Origin: Tritrichomonas musculus
Lineage: Eukaryota > Parabasalia > Tritrichomonadida > Tritrichomonadidae
Length of the DNA stretch: 64,000 nt
Direction of reading: 5' to 3'
Assembly (NCBI GenBank): GCA_039105265.1
Contig: JAPFFF010000061.1
Coordinates: 620,001 to 684,000, forward strand
Under the pieces are notes generated by a model that saw only the letters and a list, made by a program, of their open reading frames with translations, searched no databases and was not told where the DNA came from. Positions 26,331-35,028 of the stretch are shown piece after piece (within the stretch, counting starts at the first letter, position 1; each line of letters begins with the position of its first letter). A program made the translations under genes and the position numbers.

Positions 26331-27188
26331 ATGAAAGGAAATATTATTCAAAAAGTTGAAGAATTAATCAATGAGACACTCAGAAAAAGTATGAGAGAAA
26401 TTGAAGGCGCTTTGATCAAACCATTATCAGAAAATTATCCGTTTTCATCAAATGGGATATACTTTTTGATTGGACGTCCTGGTGCTGGCAAAAGTTATTG
26501 GATTTGGCGCCATATTATGATTACTGAAAGATTATTTAAACATCCATATTATCATAAAATTTATTTCTGCTCAACGTCTGGTAAAATGGATAAAACCGCC
26601 GAAGTTTTGAATAAAAAGATTCAAACAAAAATAATTTATGTCTCAGAAAAACAATTGATGAGCGTTCTTCAGAAACATTTGAAAAGGAAAATAAAATATT
26701 ATGCACTTGTCAAACATATCCTCTCAAAAATGAAAGAAACGTCTGATGAGATGAGGCGTTTAATTGAAAAGCATCATTTAACTGACCTTCAAGATAAAAT
26801 CATTTATATTGCCAGTAAGTTTTGTAAATATGGAACCGCCTCTTATCCATTCAATACTCTGATTATTCTTGATGATTGTGCTGGTTCAGATTTATTGAAA
26901 AACGGTAATTCAGAATTTATTAAATTGTTGACAAAAACAAGACATTATAACATAACGTGCATAATGGCATTTCAAACGATAAGATTTGTGCACATAAATG
27001 CTAAACGTATGGCAACCGATATTATCTGTTATAGCGGTTATTCAGAAGAAGATTTCACATCTTTATTGCAGCAAACAAATAACAACTTAAATACAAAGGC
27101 AACTGTGCAAGAATACTTGCAACATAGAGAACCGCATGACAAATTTATCATGAACATAACTGCAAACAAATACTATTTTGAATCTTAA
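26331..27188 (+). CDS. Packaging-type ATPase, element C
   Basis: This 285-residue protein has Walker A GRPGAGKS (about residues 45-52) and Walker B LIILDDCAG (about 180). The stretch FIKLLTKTRHYNITCIMAFQ fits the sensor region of A32-like ATPases. It follows the integrase by 14 bp and precedes the virion-type genes, the usual Maverick order. It is intact. Confidence 0.87.
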   Translation: MKGNIIQKVEELINETLRKSMREIEGALIKPLSENYPFSSNGIYFLIGRPGAGKSYWIWRHIMITERLFKHPYYHKIYFCSTSGKMDKTAEVLNKKIQTKIIYVSEKQLMSVLQKHLKRKIKYYALVKHILSKMKETSDEMRRLIEKHHLTDLQDKIIYIASKFCKYGTASYPFNTLIILDDCAGSDLLKNGNSEFIKLLTKTRHYNITCIMAFQTIRFVHINAKRMATDIICYSGYSEEDFTSLLQQTNNNLNTKATVQEYLQHREPHDKFIMNITANKYYFES

Positions 27189-27207
27189 ACGTTTTATTGA
27201 ATTTTAA

Positions 27208-27609
27208 ATGGGATTATTTAGAAAATGGGCGAGAAGAAGTATTGGCCTTGGAAGTCAATTATTAATGGGAGAAGCAAATTCAGCAACAGGAGGATTAGCA
27301 GGTAAATTAGCGGATAATACAACAGGAATAATGAAAAATCAATCAGGATTAATAGGCAAAACAATGGGTAGTTTAGGCAAAGCATTTTTAAGCGATAATA
27401 TGAGAAACAAAATCTCAAATGTAGCGGATGCAGCAATAAAATACATTCCAAAAGGCAACGTAAGAGAAGCATTAACAAAAATCAATAATCATGCACAAGG
27501 AAGAGATGAAAACTATAAAATGCCAAAACCCGCTAAAACAGAATCGAGTAGTTCTTCTACTAATTCACCAGCACCTATAAATCATGTACATTCATCAAAT
27601 TATGAATAA
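27208..27609 (+). CDS. Small Gly/Ala-rich basic protein, probable minor virion protein
   Basis: This 133-residue protein has a basic amphipathic N-terminus (MGLFRKWARRSIGLGSQLL), a Gly/Ala/Lys-rich middle and a Ser/Pro tail. It lies between the ATPase and the capsid gene, as the 83-residue protein at 61679 lies beside the other capsid gene. Such small amphipathic proteins in capsid clusters are often membrane-active or internal capsid components; that role is inferred here. The leader TTTTATTGAATTTTAAATG is nearly the same as that of the next gene. Confidence 0.65.
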   Translation: MGLFRKWARRSIGLGSQLLMGEANSATGGLAGKLADNTTGIMKNQSGLIGKTMGSLGKAFLSDNMRNKISNVADAAIKYIPKGNVREALTKINNHAQGRDENYKMPKPAKTESSSSSTNSPAPINHVHSSNYE

Positions 27610-27638
27610 TAAGAAAAGTCAATTTTATTGAGTTTTAA

Positions 27639-28127
27639 ATGTCAAAACACTTAACAGGCTCAAAACGTTTAGCGGTTATTCAAAGGTGGATAAATGGCCA
27701 TGACGATCCAGATTGGGAGGTTTTACCAACTAGAAAACAAGGAAAGTATATTGTTAAAAAGCGAGAAACACCAATAGAAGAAGAAAAAGAAGAGAAAACT
27801 CCAGAAAATGAAGAGAACGAAGTTTTTGCAGAGGAAGAAGAAAAACCCAAAAAGCAAAAACAAAAGTCGAAAAAACTCACAAAAAGTCAAGAAATCGATC
27901 CAACGATAAACCTTGAAATCTTAAATCAACTCAAATTACTGGGTGATGAAATCAAACGCAAAAGAGAAAAGAAAGAACAAAAACGATTAATTGAAGAAGT
28001 AATCTCAAAGAAAACTCCAGCACCAAAACAAGCACCTCCTCCTCCTCCTCCAATACAAGAAGAAGAATATTATGAATCACCAATTCCAAGACAAAGACGA
28101 AACAGAATCTTTGATGATATATATTAA
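27639..28127 (+). CDS. Charged protein with a WINGHDDPDW motif
   Basis: This 162-residue protein has a conserved-looking N-terminal segment (RLAVIQRWINGHDDPDW, then KYIVKKR). Long Lys/Glu-rich helical stretches, a run of prolines and a basic end (RQRRNRIFDDIY) follow. Similar N-terminal segments are, from memory, common in trichomonad Maverick proteins. Its place before the capsid gene suggests a core or scaffolding role; no function is established. Confidence 0.65.
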   Translation: MSKHLTGSKRLAVIQRWINGHDDPDWEVLPTRKQGKYIVKKRETPIEEEKEEKTPENEENEVFAEEEEKPKKQKQKSKKLTKSQEIDPTINLEILNQLKLLGDEIKRKREKKEQKRLIEEVISKKTPAPKQAPPPPPPIQEEEYYESPIPRQRRNRIFDDIY

Positions 28128-28144
28128 CTTTTTTTATTCAAGAA

Positions 28145-29821
28145 ATGATTAATCATGAGGTTTATATGAAAACATCAGCTGAAGTTTGTTCGCAAATTGC
28201 GTCATATTTCGATGTTGTAGATAGCTGTATTGCCACTTCTGATACAAACAAACAGTATTCAATTAATCCACAAACATCTTATTCGCCTTCACCTCCAATA
28301 AAACAAGGGTCATATACAAGTGTTATTATTTCTCCAAATACACACAATACAGCTGACATCTATAATGGTTTTATTCGTGCTGATCTAAAAGTGACAATGA
28401 ATATAAATGAAAAGATACCAGATTTGAGTGATATTGGCGGTTATCCATTCAATAAAATCTGGTTTGGATTCAAAGATGCAAGAGATGCTATTGAAAAATA
28501 TGAAATAGTAGCTAACGGAATAACGATATATACACAAAACTTTGGTTGCGAAGAATCGTTCTTAACTGCATGTTGTGCAAATGAAACAACAAAGAGAGCA
28601 GATGTATACTCAAAGGCAAGACATAAAGATATATGGAATAATAATTTTGCCACTCGTTGCGGAATAGTAATTAATTGGCCAAAAGATGATTTAACAGCAA
28701 CATTTACGATTCATTTAAAAATTGATTTGCGTAGATTCTTGCCATTATCAAATATAAAATATTTACCAGCTTTTGCAGGAAAACTCGAATTAAGATTATA
28801 TTTCTCATGTGCTGGTATGCTTTGTTGTCCATGTGGACCATCAAGATCTTTACTTGCTCAACCATCTCTTGCAACTCAATATACTTTTTCTGCGATCACT
28901 AATGAATTCACACCTGTTGGCGATGATGTTAAAATATGGATTTCAAGTACATCAGCTAATTCATCAGGCCAAGCATCAGAAAAGACAGATGGAGCTGAAA
29001 TATTAGCATCAGAAACACCATATACTATTTATTCTGGTTTACGAAAATTCCAAGTCTATGAGTATGAAATCACTGAATGCTCATCAATTATTCCATGTTT
29101 TGGTATAAACAATGAGATTTATCAACAATTGGTTCAGCGTTATTCAAATCCACAACATCCACTCACATTTCCAACTCAAACGTTGTCATTTTACACCTGC
29201 ACTCAAGCATTAAAACAAATCCAAGACAAAACAACAGTCACTGTCACTCCAAGATTTGTTGATTCTATCTTTTGTTTATTCCCTCTTCATCAATGTCATC
29301 ATACATATTTCAAAAATCCACTTTTTAAACATTTCCAATTGAATTGTGGCGGTTATGGCAATATTCCAGCCAAATCTTTCGGAACAGATGGTGAATATCC
29401 AGAATTCATTGAATATAGTCAAAATGCAATGAATATGAATGGTGAACAAACCGGTTTCAATAAAGAGGTTATCGCTTCATTATGTAATGTAAGTAAACCT
29501 TTAGCCAATATCACAGGTTTATATCCAAACGATAGGACTTCATTCTTTATCGGTTTTGCGACAGAAACAGATGGGACATATCAACAGGGCCTTACAAGTT
29601 TATCACCAATTAACTTCGAAATAATCGTCACACAGGAACATGCACAAATAAAAGATCCAAATGATAAATCAGAGAATTATAAAAAGCATTTTTCTCAAAT
29701 AGTCGATACGCCACCAATATTAGGTTTATTAGTTGATGCTTCTATTTCGATTTTAGTGCAGCCCAATGGCATGCCCCCACTGGTTCGAATTGGGAATTAT
29801 GACATTACAACTCCTGAATAA
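28145..29821 (+). CDS. Major capsid protein, double-jelly-roll type (element C)
   Basis: This 558-residue protein is rich in beta-strand-like sequence with few charged runs. It has the size and genomic place of Maverick capsid proteins. Landmarks are YNGFIRADLKVTMNI, WFGFKDARDAIEKYEIVANG (compare FVGFKSSNQLFDRLEILHNN at 59757) and late strand pairs (FFIGFATETDG). The match with 59757 in the first 200 residues supports the assignment. The later sequence is diverged, with several Cys pairs (CCPCG). It lies 17 bp after the preceding gene in one co-directional cluster. Confidence 0.75.
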   Translation: MINHEVYMKTSAEVCSQIASYFDVVDSCIATSDTNKQYSINPQTSYSPSPPIKQGSYTSVIISPNTHNTADIYNGFIRADLKVTMNINEKIPDLSDIGGYPFNKIWFGFKDARDAIEKYEIVANGITIYTQNFGCEESFLTACCANETTKRADVYSKARHKDIWNNNFATRCGIVINWPKDDLTATFTIHLKIDLRRFLPLSNIKYLPAFAGKLELRLYFSCAGMLCCPCGPSRSLLAQPSLATQYTFSAITNEFTPVGDDVKIWISSTSANSSGQASEKTDGAEILASETPYTIYSGLRKFQVYEYEITECSSIIPCFGINNEIYQQLVQRYSNPQHPLTFPTQTLSFYTCTQALKQIQDKTTVTVTPRFVDSIFCLFPLHQCHHTYFKNPLFKHFQLNCGGYGNIPAKSFGTDGEYPEFIEYSQNAMNMNGEQTGFNKEVIASLCNVSKPLANITGLYPNDRTSFFIGFATETDGTYQQGLTSLSPINFEIIVTQEHAQIKDPNDKSENYKKHFSQIVDTPPILGLLVDASISILVQPNGMPPLVRIGNYDITTPE

Positions 29822-29843
29822 AATAGAATTTTTCTTTACTTAA

Positions 29844-30275
29844 ATGGCTAATGATTATAAATCCCCAAATGCAGAGATTGTTGGAAGAGAAGGAGTAATG
29901 TATAATGAGAATACAGAAAAAGTGCGATTTGTCAAAGGCAAACATTATGGTATCTTTTCGAACGATAACACTTATGCTGTCACTTTTAATCCCAAGGTCA
30001 ATTTGCCACCAACGATAGTTCGAGAAAATAAACCTGTACGTCCTCCACCAACTAATCAGCACACAACAAAAGGACTTCATGAACCACCAGTAAGCTTAAC
30101 TGACGGAAAACATTATATTCACCATGGATATGTGAAAAACCCGCCACTTTTGCCTCCTTACCTGAAAAAGCCAGAAGATTTAGCTCGAATACAAGGATTA
30201 GCAGATGAAAATAATAAAGGATCAATAATATATGGACCTAAACACTCAGTTATAATTAAAAATAATATCTATTAA
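29844..30275 (+). CDS. Unknown Pro-rich protein next to the capsid gene
   Basis: This 143-residue protein has no recognised family. It contains repeated Pro clusters (RPPPTN, HEPPVSLTDGKHY, PPLLPPYLKKPED) and short beta-like segments. It follows the capsid gene by 22 bp in the same direction with the TTTACTTAAATG start context of this cluster. It is the last gene of that cluster, and the AT-rich sequence after it may end transcription. Confidence 0.6.
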   Translation: MANDYKSPNAEIVGREGVMYNENTEKVRFVKGKHYGIFSNDNTYAVTFNPKVNLPPTIVRENKPVRPPPTNQHTTKGLHEPPVSLTDGKHYIHHGYVKNPPLLPPYLKKPEDLARIQGLADENNKGSIIYGPKHSVIIKNNIY

Positions 30276-30300
30276 ATTAAATTAATTTTTATTAATTAAA

Positions 30301-30732
30301 TTATTTTTCTTCTTCTTTTTCTTTTTCTTCTTTCTTTTCTTCATCCTCTTCTTTTTCATCATCAGAAGGAAAATTAAAAGGACTGTCGTCAGAATCAGTA
30401 CTGATCATTTTAATATATTTTTCTTCTTTCTTCTTCTTCTCTTCTTTCTTTTCTTCCTCCTCTTCTTCTTCCTCCTCTTCTTCTTCTTTCTTTTCTTTAT
30501 ATCTTTTTTCTGCTTCTTTCATTTGAATCCATACATTTATTAGTCTTTTTGTAGCTATTTCTTGGTTTCTCAGTTTGCAGTAACGAACCATCATGAGTGG
30601 AATTATCTGTTCTATTTTATAAATCGGGATCTCTTCTGTTTCTTGTTCTAATAAAGCCCGGATGACTTTTATGAGGGGCATGAGCTCTTTTTGGATCTGA
30701 GTTAATTCATGAGCATGTTTTTGGATGGACAT
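30301..30732 (-). CDS. Helical protein with a long Glu/Lys tail
   Basis: The first 75 residues of this 143-residue protein look like an ordinary helical domain (MSIQKHAHELTQIQKELMPL ... IPLMMVRYCKL). The rest is an almost pure Glu/Lys run broken by ISTDSDDSPFNFPSDDE. No function is recognised. The globular first half and a normal ATG argue for a real gene rather than a low-complexity artefact. It is divergent from the gene at 30796. Confidence 0.55.
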   Translation of the reverse strand: MSIQKHAHELTQIQKELMPLIKVIRALLEQETEEIPIYKIEQIIPLMMVRYCKLRNQEIATKRLINVWIQMKEAEKRYKEKKEEEEEEEEEEEEKKEEKKKKEEKYIKMISTDSDDSPFNFPSDDEKEEDEEKKEEKEKEEEK

Positions 30733-30795
30733 TATATAAGTGTGATTTGATTATTCTTTCTAAAGTTTTCTTCTTAAATAAATGGCCGGCTACTT

Positions 30796-31374
30796 ATGAT
30801 AATTCAGAAGTTAATTGGTCCCTTAAAATTTTCAGGTTTATCTCCAAGGCAAATGATCAAGAAGAGAACAAACGCAACTGGTGTTAACGCAAATATAGCA
30901 TTGGAGCCAACAGCAGCATCGTCATCGACTTCAAATATAAATAATAATATTATTATAAATAAACGAGAAGATGGGAAGGAGGAGATAGTGATAACAAGAG
31001 ACGTGAATGCTCAAATAGAACCGGAAATCAATGAAACAGACGCAAAAAGTGTGATTTTAGAAACATATGCTCAAATACTTTTAAATCAGGATAAAGCGCT
31101 TTTAAGCAATTTAATCTTTAAGCATTCTATTATTGTCCCTAAAGAGTGCTTAGAAGAAATCATAAAAGCAATTCTCAAAGTGAACGAAGTGGAAGTACAT
31201 ATTGATGAAGATATTGGTTGTTGTGCCGGAAAAGCAAACCCAATTCGAAGAATAGAAGCCATTAAAATACTCAAAGAGAACGGCGAAATCGTCACTGATT
31301 TCAAACAAGTTTATAATAAAGAATATAATGAATTATTAAATAACTATCATTTATGTTTAAAGTTTTGCGTTTAG
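30796..31374 (+). CDS. Conserved element protein with His-Ser and Cys-rich C-terminal domain
   Basis: The N-terminal 60 residues of this 192-residue protein are disordered. The C-terminal domain (LETYAQILLNQDKALLSNLI, then HSIIVPKECLEEIIKAI, DIGCCAG and LCLKFCV) matches the protein at 43294 (HSNTLMELIKLL, DDCACNGC, ISLKTCI). The shared Cys residues may bind metal. Keeping this family in two otherwise different elements suggests a core function. An earlier ATG at 30782 is followed by a stop after five codons, so the start is uncertain. Confidence 0.65.
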   Translation: MIIQKLIGPLKFSGLSPRQMIKKRTNATGVNANIALEPTAASSSTSNINNNIIINKREDGKEEIVITRDVNAQIEPEINETDAKSVILETYAQILLNQDKALLSNLIFKHSIIVPKECLEEIIKAILKVNEVEVHIDEDIGCCAGKANPIRRIEAIKILKENGEIVTDFKQVYNKEYNELLNNYHLCLKFCV

Positions 31375-32019
31375 TTAGTTAAAAACCCAGTAAATAGCTC
31401 CTCCACCAGTTATATTAAATATTTGGCAATTGCAAACTAGAAGAATACAATTCTGAGAAAAAATAATTCCTCCAGGTTCGTAAGATTTAATATTCGAGAA
31501 TTTGCAATGTTTCAATATAATGGCTTCAGATTGATTTTTTTTTACAATTCTTGGGACAGGGCAAAAAGGGTCAGGTGATATGGTTGGAGTTAATGAGGGA
31601 GTTTGTTTTGGAGGATCATACAGATAAAAAAGTCCATGAAGAGCAGAAGCACGTCTGCTTTGGATCATGAGAGTATCAGTAGTGATCGGCATTGATTGTG
31701 AATCAAAGAAAACTTGCCATTTCTGACGAACATCTGATTTACAATTAATGTTTAATTGACTTAATTGTCCAAAATAAATGTCAATTGTATCAAAATTAGA
31801 GTCTTTCATTCCAATTATCCAAAATCGAGAACATGAAGTTTGTTGTTCAAGAATTCCTCCTTGATAAAGAACGAAGAGATGATCCTTCAAGTCAGAAGTA
31901 TCCATCGCCCAGTCTCCATAAACTTGAGTAAAATTCCAAGCAGGTATCCAATTAGCCTCTTCCGGGATTCCATCAGGTCTTTCAAATGATTCAATGAGTA
32001 TCAATAAGATAATGAACAT
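31375..32019 (-). CDS. Exported beta-helix-like fragment, possibly host surface protein
   Basis: This 214-residue protein starts with a hydrophobic signal-like segment (MFIILLILIESF). The body is Cys-containing and beta-rich. The end carries two short repeats (FSNI...PGGIIFSQN and FNITGGGAIYW) of the GGA(I/L/V) type known from Pmp-like adhesins of trichomonads and chlamydiae. The protein stops right after the second repeat and abuts the stop codon of the gene at 30796, so it looks like the N-terminal piece of a larger surface protein captured by the element. It could also be an element glycoprotein. Confidence 0.5.
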   Translation of the reverse strand: MFIILLILIESFERPDGIPEEANWIPAWNFTQVYGDWAMDTSDLKDHLFVLYQGGILEQQTSCSRFWIIGMKDSNFDTIDIYFGQLSQLNINCKSDVRQKWQVFFDSQSMPITTDTLMIQSRRASALHGLFYLYDPPKQTPSLTPTISPDPFCPVPRIVKKNQSEAIILKHCKFSNIKSYEPGGIIFSQNCILLVCNCQIFNITGGGAIYWVFN

Positions 32020-32091
32020 TGAAAAAAATGAAAACGGTTATGTCAGATCACATAACATTCTCAAAAAAAAAAGATTAATTTAATAAAAGTT

Positions 32092-33114
32092 TTATTTATT
32101 TATTTGAAAGAACTGATATGCGTCTTCACGCAATTGATAAATTGCTGCCTTTGAGCCATCTTTGGTTTCTCGGCAGTATTTGAGAACGCTGTTTCGAAAG
32201 GCTTGCATTGTTCCCACAGCATATCCATTTTCGGTGCACCAAGCTTTAAAGGATTCAAAGGCCTGCTTCTTTTGTATTCCATGGATAAATTGTGAAACAT
32301 TCAGCTGAATGAATGCTGAGTATGGATTCTTCGAAAAGTTAATAATGTTTGTTTTCTCTCTTGTCAAAGGAATGATTGTCGGATCCCATTGGGAAAGATC
32401 AATTCTTCTGAACCAAGATAACAGGATCGAAAAAAAATCAGGAGTGAAGGATCCATAAAGATTATTAAAATAGTCTTTATCTCCTCGTTTTTCTGCTGAA
32501 ACTTCCATAACTATGTATCGTCTATCATCTTCTGCTATTTTGATTGGTGCAAAATTGTTCGAAAGGAAGATAAAGTTGGCAACATTTTGCTGAGTAAAGA
32601 CGTCCTGATACTTCTTGTGAATGTCAATTGACTCTTCCGTGATCAATGTCTTTAAGGTGTCGTCATCATATTTCTTGTTGCCGATAAAACTCTTTACTTC
32701 ATTACACACAAGCAACATTTTATACATCAAACTTCCATTAAATTTGCCTGTGAGATAATCAAGTTTGGCATCAGGATTGGCATAACCACCAAAAAGTTTA
32801 CAAATAGTGTCAGTAAACGTGTTTTTCCCAGTACCCTGCATACCTGTTATGACGAGTGCTGTTTTGGTCTTTTTTCCAATATTTTGGATAATATACGATA
32901 TCCAGGATATGACATAATTGAAAACATCTTTTCTTTTTTTGCATATGATGGCAAAAATATGAGAAAGGAATGGCTGAATAACTTCTTGTCTTATATTTTG
33001 TCCAAAGCATAAAGGATAATCAAATCCCTGGAAGAATTGAAACACATCCAATCGTCCGGTGTAGAATGCCATCTGCTCTATTGTCAAAAAGTTTGTATTT
33101 GTTCCTTCCTGCAA
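32092..33114 (-). pseudogene. Superfamily 3 (D5-like) helicase, N-terminus missing
   Basis: The frame has Walker A GMQGTGKNTF, a Walker B-like segment MLLVCNEV and the SF3 motif C FIFLSNN, followed by the typical DDRRYIVMEVS. D5-like helicases usually follow a primase domain of several hundred residues, and none is present. The frame has no ATG at its start; the first is at the MAFYTGRL codons. Its 5' end falls exactly at a 153-bp block copied from 37474-37626, so the gene was cut there. Helicases of this type are known from virophages and giant viruses and are unusual in Mavericks. Confidence 0.8.
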
Positions 33115-33264
33115 ACTTTTCAGCAGACTAATATCAAAAAGTTTAGCAGGACCCTTAAATTCATTTAGTTAACACATCCTTAAAGTCTACATCTTTAGCT
33201 GGCTTTACTTTAATTGAAACAAACAAAGGACTTTTTAAAGCGATAGGCTGAAATTGGAAATCGA
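33112..33264 (+). repeat. 153-bp direct repeat, copy 1 (junction filler)
   Basis: Identical to 37474-37626 except for two bases. Here it is out of context: it joins the truncated helicase to a gene without an ATG. At the other site it is the natural overlap of two gene ends. It is therefore the derived copy. Confidence 0.85.
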
Positions 33265-34078
33265 ACGCCAATTAGACATTTTATTGCAAGCGCAATTACA
33301 ACAATTACTGCAGCAGCAACAAAATCAAGTGCAGCAGCAGCAACCTCAAATACAGCAAGAAGAACCGCACTTAAATATTCAGCCTGGGCAAATACTAAAT
33401 ATCATGCCGGCTGAACCAGCTGAGAAAAATTGGGAAAAAATGCTGCAAACACTCATCGACGATAATGAGGAGGAGAATCCAAAGAACAAAATGCCATCTA
33501 TGTTTCGAAAAGTCATCGAAAAGTATGTGAGCAAAAAAATTGATTCTGAGAAAGATAAACTCCAGAAGCAGAATCAAGAATACGAAAGCAAGATTAAAAC
33601 AATGGAGGCTGAAATCTTGAAATTAAAGAACCAAATGCAGGATAAGAAGGCAATAACGGGAACCGAACAACTTATTCTCGTTTCAAGGATCTGTGCTGAC
33701 ACAAAATTCAATGCAACTGTCAAAAAGATGACAGAATTAACGATGCAAAACGAGATTGCCAAAGTGAATAACACATTAAGTTCATTCAATGCACTTGATA
33801 ACTATGCCAAACTTCTTGGAAGAAAAATTGAAAGAAGTGTCAAAGCAAGGTCAATTCTCCAAGACATGAACTTTTTTGTCAATAACTGGGATGGAGAATC
33901 CAAGTTCAAGAAAAATCCCGAAATGCAACAAGTTTGGCAAAGATTACCAAATGAAATCAGAGAACTCATTGGTCCTGATGAATATGATGGGCGTCAAAAA
34001 ACTTTAAAAGAACCATTTACCAAAAAAGACACGATAAATCTTTACTGGGAACAAGTTGAAAATTACTTAATTGCATAA
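33254..34078 (+). CDS. Gln-rich coiled-coil protein, 5' end probably lost
   Basis: The frame begins inside the 153-bp repeat with no ATG; the first ATG is at the IMPAEPAEK codons (33404). Residues 5-40 are almost all Gln/Leu. A long coiled coil (EKDKLQKQNQEYESKIKTME) follows, then a helical domain of about 130 residues ending in NLYWEQVENYLIA. No family is recognised. It precedes the polymerase in the same direction, so a replication or scaffold role is possible. Confidence 0.55.
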   Translation: MEIERQLDILLQAQLQQLLQQQQNQVQQQQPQIQQEEPHLNIQPGQILNIMPAEPAEKNWEKMLQTLIDDNEEENPKNKMPSMFRKVIEKYVSKKIDSEKDKLQKQNQEYESKIKTMEAEILKLKNQMQDKKAITGTEQLILVSRICADTKFNATVKKMTELTMQNEIAKVNNTLSSFNALDNYAKLLGRKIERSVKARSILQDMNFFVNNWDGESKFKKNPEMQQVWQRLPNEIRELIGPDEYDGRQKTLKEPFTKKDTINLYWEQVENYLIA

Positions 34079-34179
34079 GGTCATTAATAAACAATTCTTC
34101 TCTTATTTTTCTTTTATTTTTTTCTTTTTATATTTCTACGGTTTTTAGGTTAATAAAGGTCAATTTAATCACACTTAAA

Positions 34180-35010
34180 ATGGACTTCAACAAACTTTCA
34201 AGAGAAGAATTGATAAAACTTGTTCAAACACAGCAAAATCAAATACAGAGATTACAGAGAAGTGGCTTGTCGGGGAAAAAGATGAAAACCAAAATATCAA
34301 ATGTAGATAATGACATAATGAACTTGTCTATAGACTTTTATGAAGAATCAAAGACACAAGCAAGACAAGCATACGAAAAAAGAGTACAAGAAGTGGATGA
34401 TCAAGAGTTATTTCAAAAAGAACTCAAAAGACTCATGTTTATGGCTGCAAAAGAGTTCTCCTTTGACGTCGATATTGGAGACAGTGAGTGCAAGAGACTC
34501 GCATTTACAGAGATGCTTCGACACTGCTATAAGATTCGAAATAAATCAAAAGTTGTCGTCAAAGCACACACACTTGATGGACACGCAAAATGGTTCACTC
34601 TCAGCGACAAACATGACATAGAGAGCACAATAGGTCACATATCAGGCGAATTAGACTTGTCAGAAGAGAAATCAGATACAAACCCAACTGTCAATTTTGA
34701 ATTCATTCCAGTCAAATATGATGTACTTTTTCTGAGAAAACAACTAGACGATAAAGGAATTAAGTTCGATGTTATTAAAGAAGATGAAGATGACCATGCT
34801 TTATATCATGAAGAAGTCGAAATCGATCCAGATTATAGATCAACACCAGAATGCTCATTCTTTCCTTTTATTAATTTATCTAATTTAGATCTCAGTGAAT
34901 TCCAAATATTCTCAAAGATAGATAAGAAAAATTATAAAGATAATTGTTTTGTCTATGCTTTGATTCAGTCAGGAGTGTTCTCAAGTGAAGAAATAAATCA
35001 CTTGCGATAA
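34180..35010 (+). CDS. N-terminal part of element C DNA polymerase, ends at in-frame TAA
   Basis: These 276 codons start with a coiled-coil region (LSREELIKLVQTQQNQIQRL), include a beta-rich domain and finish with NYKDNCFVYALIQSGVF. That motif is the DNC-type segment found before the exonuclease in Maverick polymerases. The TAA at 35008-35010 is followed without a frame change by the polymerase proper. The two open frames are best seen as one gene of about 1117 codons with a single nonsense codon. If the stop is real, this piece alone has no catalytic domain. Confidence 0.75.
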   Translation: MDFNKLSREELIKLVQTQQNQIQRLQRSGLSGKKMKTKISNVDNDIMNLSIDFYEESKTQARQAYEKRVQEVDDQELFQKELKRLMFMAAKEFSFDVDIGDSECKRLAFTEMLRHCYKIRNKSKVVVKAHTLDGHAKWFTLSDKHDIESTIGHISGELDLSEEKSDTNPTVNFEFIPVKYDVLFLRKQLDDKGIKFDVIKEDEDDHALYHEEVEIDPDYRSTPECSFFPFINLSNLDLSEFQIFSKIDKKNYKDNCFVYALIQSGVFSSEEINHLR

Positions 35011-35028
35011 TTTGTTCAAACAAAATCG

